From CAZKEG01 sp964601575 (GTDB lineage: Bacteria; Desulfobacterota; Thermodesulfobacteria; Thermodesulfobacteriales; Thermodesulfatatoraceae), in the NCBI GenBank assembly GCA_964601575.1, contig CAZROA010000104.1, forward strand, positions 1 to 7,609: a stretch of DNA of 7,609 nucleotides, written 5' to 3'. Positions 5,596 to 7,609 of this stretch are shown here, piece after piece. The notes beneath the pieces were generated by a model. That model saw nothing but the letters and a program-made list of their open reading frames with translations, searched no databases and was not told where the DNA came from. The translations under genes were made by a program, and so were the position numbers. The stretch's first letter is position 1. Each line of letters starts with the position of its first letter.

Positions 5596-6354
5596 TTACT
5601 CGCTATTTAATTTATCGACAAAAATGCCCAAAGGAAAAATCTTTACCAGCTCTTCAGAGATCTTTTTTAAGGCCGCCGAAGGACTGAGTTTCCAATTGGT
5701 GGGACAAGAAGAGAGAAATTCCACATAGCCAAAACCATACCCCTTGATCTGGGCTAAGAAGGCCTTTTTAAGGGCCTTTTTGGCCTTTAATACCTCTTTA
5801 GGTGTGGTGGTCGTCACTCGGGCGGAAAAGGCCACGCCATCTATTTGGGCCATCATCTCGGCTATCTTTAAGGGCCACCCCTCATGCTCCGGGCGTCTAC
5901 CAAGAGGGGTGGTGGTGGTCTTTTGGCCTGGAATAGTGGTCGGGGATAACTGCCCCCCGGTCATCCCATAGACGGTGTTGTTGACCATGATGGCCGTGAT
6001 CTTCTCTCCCCGGCTGGCGGCATGCAGGCTCTCCGCCAGCCCGATGGCGGCAAAGTCTCCGTCTCCTTGGTAGGTAAAGACTATCAACTCTGGCCGGGCC
6101 CGTTTGGCCCCAGTGGCCGCGGCACAGGCCCGGCCATGCGGGGCCTCACAGATGTCTACATCTAGGTAATGATACAAAAAACAGGCACAGCCTATAGAGG
6201 CAATGCCATAGGCCCGTTCATCAACCCCCAATTCCTCGAGACATTCCGCCACCAAGCGATGGATCACACCATGGGAACAACCAGGGCAATAGTGAAAAGG
6301 CCTCTCTTTTAGTCTTTTGGGAAAGCGAAAAACAGGTTCAAGCCCTTCGGTCAT
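5596..6354 (-). CDS. 2-oxoacid:ferredoxin oxidoreductase, beta subunit (thiamine diphosphate-binding)
   Basis: This 252-residue subunit carries the catalytic cofactor site: GDGD (97-100) and, 25 residues on, Asn125-Asn126 in VNNTVYGMTGGQ, which together bind thiamine diphosphate and Mg2+. CPGC (23-26), GCAC (55-58) and Cys217 in SSCPTNW match cysteines that hold a [4Fe-4S] cluster in related beta subunits. The reaction is decarboxylation of a 2-oxoacid with CoA to acyl-CoA, CO2 and reduced ferredoxin. The ATG overlaps the alpha stop as ATGA and has a strong SD (GGAGG, 6363-6359) 4 bases upstream. Segments such as CEAPHGRACAAATGAKRA resemble beta subunits found with VorB-type alpha subunits. 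Substrate specificity cannot be read from this subunit alone. Confidence 0.94.
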   Translation of the reverse strand: MTEGLEPVFRFPKRLKERPFHYCPGCSHGVIHRLVAECLEELGVDERAYGIASIGCACFLYHYLDVDICEAPHGRACAAATGAKRARPELIVFTYQGDGDFAAIGLAESLHAASRGEKITAIMVNNTVYGMTGGQLSPTTIPGQKTTTTPLGRRPEHEGWPLKIAEMMAQIDGVAFSARVTTTTPKEVLKAKKALKKAFLAQIKGYGFGYVEFLSSCPTNWKLSPSAALKKISEELVKIFPLGIFVDKLNSE

Positions 6355-7406
6355 CTTACCTCCCTAGGATAAGCCCTTTTGATGGCTTGGTAAATATCCT
6401 GAGGGGAGGGCAGATCACTAGGAGGGAAGGGGGCCGAGATTACTTGAGCCTGGCCGCAGACGCAGAGCTTTACGTCCTCGACCATTTGTCCGCAATTAAG
6501 CTCGGTGACCAGGAAGAGCTTGGTTTTTTGGGCAAGCTCACGAAAGAGCTTTTCCGGAAAGGGGAAGAGTGTAATCGGTCTCACCAGCCCCACGGCCAAA
6601 CCCCTTTCCCTGGCCTTGAGCACCGCGGCCTTGGCCAATCTGGCTTGGGTGCCGAAGGCGGCAACAATCAATTTGGCATCTTCGACCATAAAGGTCTCGG
6701 CCCGGGCCTCTTTGCGCATTTGGCGGTAGGTCTTTTGCAAGAGTTTGTTACGTGAAAGGAGTTCACCAGGGCCAAGATAAAGACTTCGAAGGTGTCTGGA
6801 AGGCCTACCTTTGGCCCCGTCCAAGATCCAATCTTTGGGGTATTGCTTGGGGCGGATGCGCTTGGGCAAAAGGGGTTCTTTCATCTGTCCAAGCAGGGCA
6901 TCGGCCAAGATCATGGCTGGTTGGCGGTATTTCTCCGCCAAGTCAAAGGCCTTGGCCGTAAGCTCATAGGCCTCCTGAATAGAAGCCGGAGCTAGGACCA
7001 AAAAGTGATAATCCCCATGGCCCCCGCCTTTTACCGCCTGAAAATAATCCCCTTGAGAGGCCTCTATCCCACCCAGGCCTGGGCCGGCGCGCATGACGTT
7101 GATCACCACCGCTGGAAGACGCATGGCCGCAAGGTAGGAAAAACCTTCGGCCATAAGGGAGATCCCCGGACTTGAAGAACTGGTCATGGCCCGTACCCCC
7201 GTAGATACCGCGCCAAGGACCATGTTGATGGCCGCAAGCTCACTTTCGGCCTGGAGGAAGACTCCGCCTCTTTTTGGCAATTCGCGGGCCATAAACTCCG
7301 GGATATCATTCTGAGGCGTGATCGGGTAGCCGAAATAACAGCGACACCCCGCGGCCAAGGCCCCCATGGCCATGGCCTCTGTGCCCTTTACCAGGACCCG
7401 TTTCAT
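6351..7406 (-). CDS. vorB: 2-oxoacid:ferredoxin oxidoreductase, alpha subunit, VorB type (3-methyl-2-oxobutanoate dehydrogenase)
   Basis: The 351-residue protein closely resembles VorB-type alpha subunits along its length. Landmarks are GYPITPQNDIPEFMA (26-40), QAESELAAINM (52-62), MTSSSSPGISLMAEG (74-88), GPGLGGIEASQGDY (108-121) and GGGHGDY (127-133). It has no fused gamma domain, unlike KorA. The family oxidises branched-chain 2-oxoacids such as 2-oxoisovalerate, using CoA and ferredoxin; related 2-oxoacids remain possible. The start is ATG 7406, not the in-frame TTG at 7418, because GGAGG (7416-7412) lies 5 bases before the ATG and overlaps the TTG itself. The ATG overlaps the ferredoxin-subunit stop as ATGA. 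The subunit order delta-alpha-beta-gamma implies one coordinated complex in the cytosol. Confidence 0.93.
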   Translation of the reverse strand: MKRVLVKGTEAMAMGALAAGCRCYFGYPITPQNDIPEFMARELPKRGGVFLQAESELAAINMVLGAVSTGVRAMTSSSSPGISLMAEGFSYLAAMRLPAVVINVMRAGPGLGGIEASQGDYFQAVKGGGHGDYHFLVLAPASIQEAYELTAKAFDLAEKYRQPAMILADALLGQMKEPLLPKRIRPKQYPKDWILDGAKGRPSRHLRSLYLGPGELLSRNKLLQKTYRQMRKEARAETFMVEDAKLIVAAFGTQARLAKAAVLKARERGLAVGLVRPITLFPFPEKLFRELAQKTKLFLVTELNCGQMVEDVKLCVCGQAQVISAPFPPSDLPSPQDIYQAIKRAYPREVR

Positions 7407-7600
7407 TTCTTCCTCCAAATCTCAAGGGCCACGTCTGGGCAGATAAGGTAACAGAAACCACACGCCTGACAGCCTTTTTCAGGAAGAAACTCGACGACCC
7501 TGTAACCCGAGGCGTTACGCTTTTCTCCAAGGACCAAGGCTTTGGTGGGACAGACCTCAACACACAAACCGCAGCCTTTACATCTTTCTTGATTAACCAT
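7403..7600 (-). CDS. 2-oxoacid:ferredoxin oxidoreductase, delta subunit (2x[4Fe-4S] ferredoxin-like)
   Basis: This protein of about 65 residues has two full cluster motifs, CKGCGLCVEVCP near the N-terminus and CQACGFCYLICP near the C-terminus, so it should carry two [4Fe-4S] clusters and relay electrons from the thiamine site to free ferredoxin. It has the size and layout of a stand-alone delta subunit. Its stop overlaps the alpha start as ATGA. The start is uncertain: ATG 7600 and GTG 7603 are adjacent, no SD can be seen in the 6 to 9 bases left before the window edge, and the frame is open to that edge, so an earlier start outside the window cannot be excluded. The operon promoter also lies outside. 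Confidence 0.9.
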   Translation of the reverse strand: MVNQERCKGCGLCVEVCPTKALVLGEKRNASGYRVVEFLPEKGCQACGFCYLICPDVALEIWRKK

Positions 7601-7609
7601 CACTAAACC

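Noticed and set aside
1621..7400. Very frequent GGCC tetranucleotides as a repeat or regulatory signal
   Set aside because: They are spread evenly through coding regions and follow from heavy use of GCC alanine and GGC-type codons; no ordered array is visible.
7306..7563. An 85-codon minus-strand frame overlapping the delta and alpha genes
   Set aside because: It is out of frame with two clear subunits and has no recognised motif.

Overview
The window looks like chromosomal DNA from a thermophilic anaerobic bacterium. The main reasons are a four-subunit, ferredoxin-linked 2-oxoacid oxidoreductase of the VorB type, a small class-1b-like SpeD next to SpeE, and Lys/Glu-rich proteins. A thermophilic Thermodesulfobacteriota-like lineage would fit, but that placement is inference, since the window holds no rRNA or other phylogenetic marker. 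I see no mobile element, CRISPR array or phage gene.

Plus strand, 1-1612: the window opens in the last 35 codons of a sensor histidine kinase, ending at 108. Next comes a tRNA-Pro with anticodon GGG (185-261). It has a near-consensus sigma70 promoter (TTGACA, 17 bp, TATAGA) and is followed by a T-run and a hairpin terminator. After it lie two translationally coupled polyamine genes: a speD-family gene (348-776) and a speE-family aminopropyltransferase (773-1612).

Minus strand, 7609-1596: one tightly packed apparent operon is read right to left. It starts with the ferredoxin-like (delta), alpha (VorB), beta (thiamine diphosphate) and gamma subunits of a 2-oxoacid:ferredoxin oxidoreductase. 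These enzymes oxidise branched-chain or related 2-oxoacids to acyl-CoA and pass electrons to ferredoxin. Downstream are an HD-domain phosphohydrolase of the YedJ type, a lone hydantoinase B/oxoprolinase-family protein with no HyuA beside it, and the radical-SAM heme chaperone HemW. Most junctions overlap (ATGA, TGATG or 16 bp). A possible 41-residue small ORF bridges the gamma subunit and the HD gene. hemW converges on speE, and the two coding regions overlap by 17 bp.

The most notable observation is the SpeD-family protein. It keeps the family scaffold (GVS, IHTWPE, GYAAID). By ungapped motif alignment, however, the Glu-Ser pair that normally self-cleaves to make the pyruvoyl cofactor is Asp84-Ala85, and the catalytic Cys is Ser105. 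It therefore should not be able to make a pyruvoyl group by the known mechanism. Its SpeE partner is also altered in several substrate-pocket motifs. Together they suggest a pseudoenzyme plus aminopropyltransferase pair, perhaps regulatory or of new specificity.
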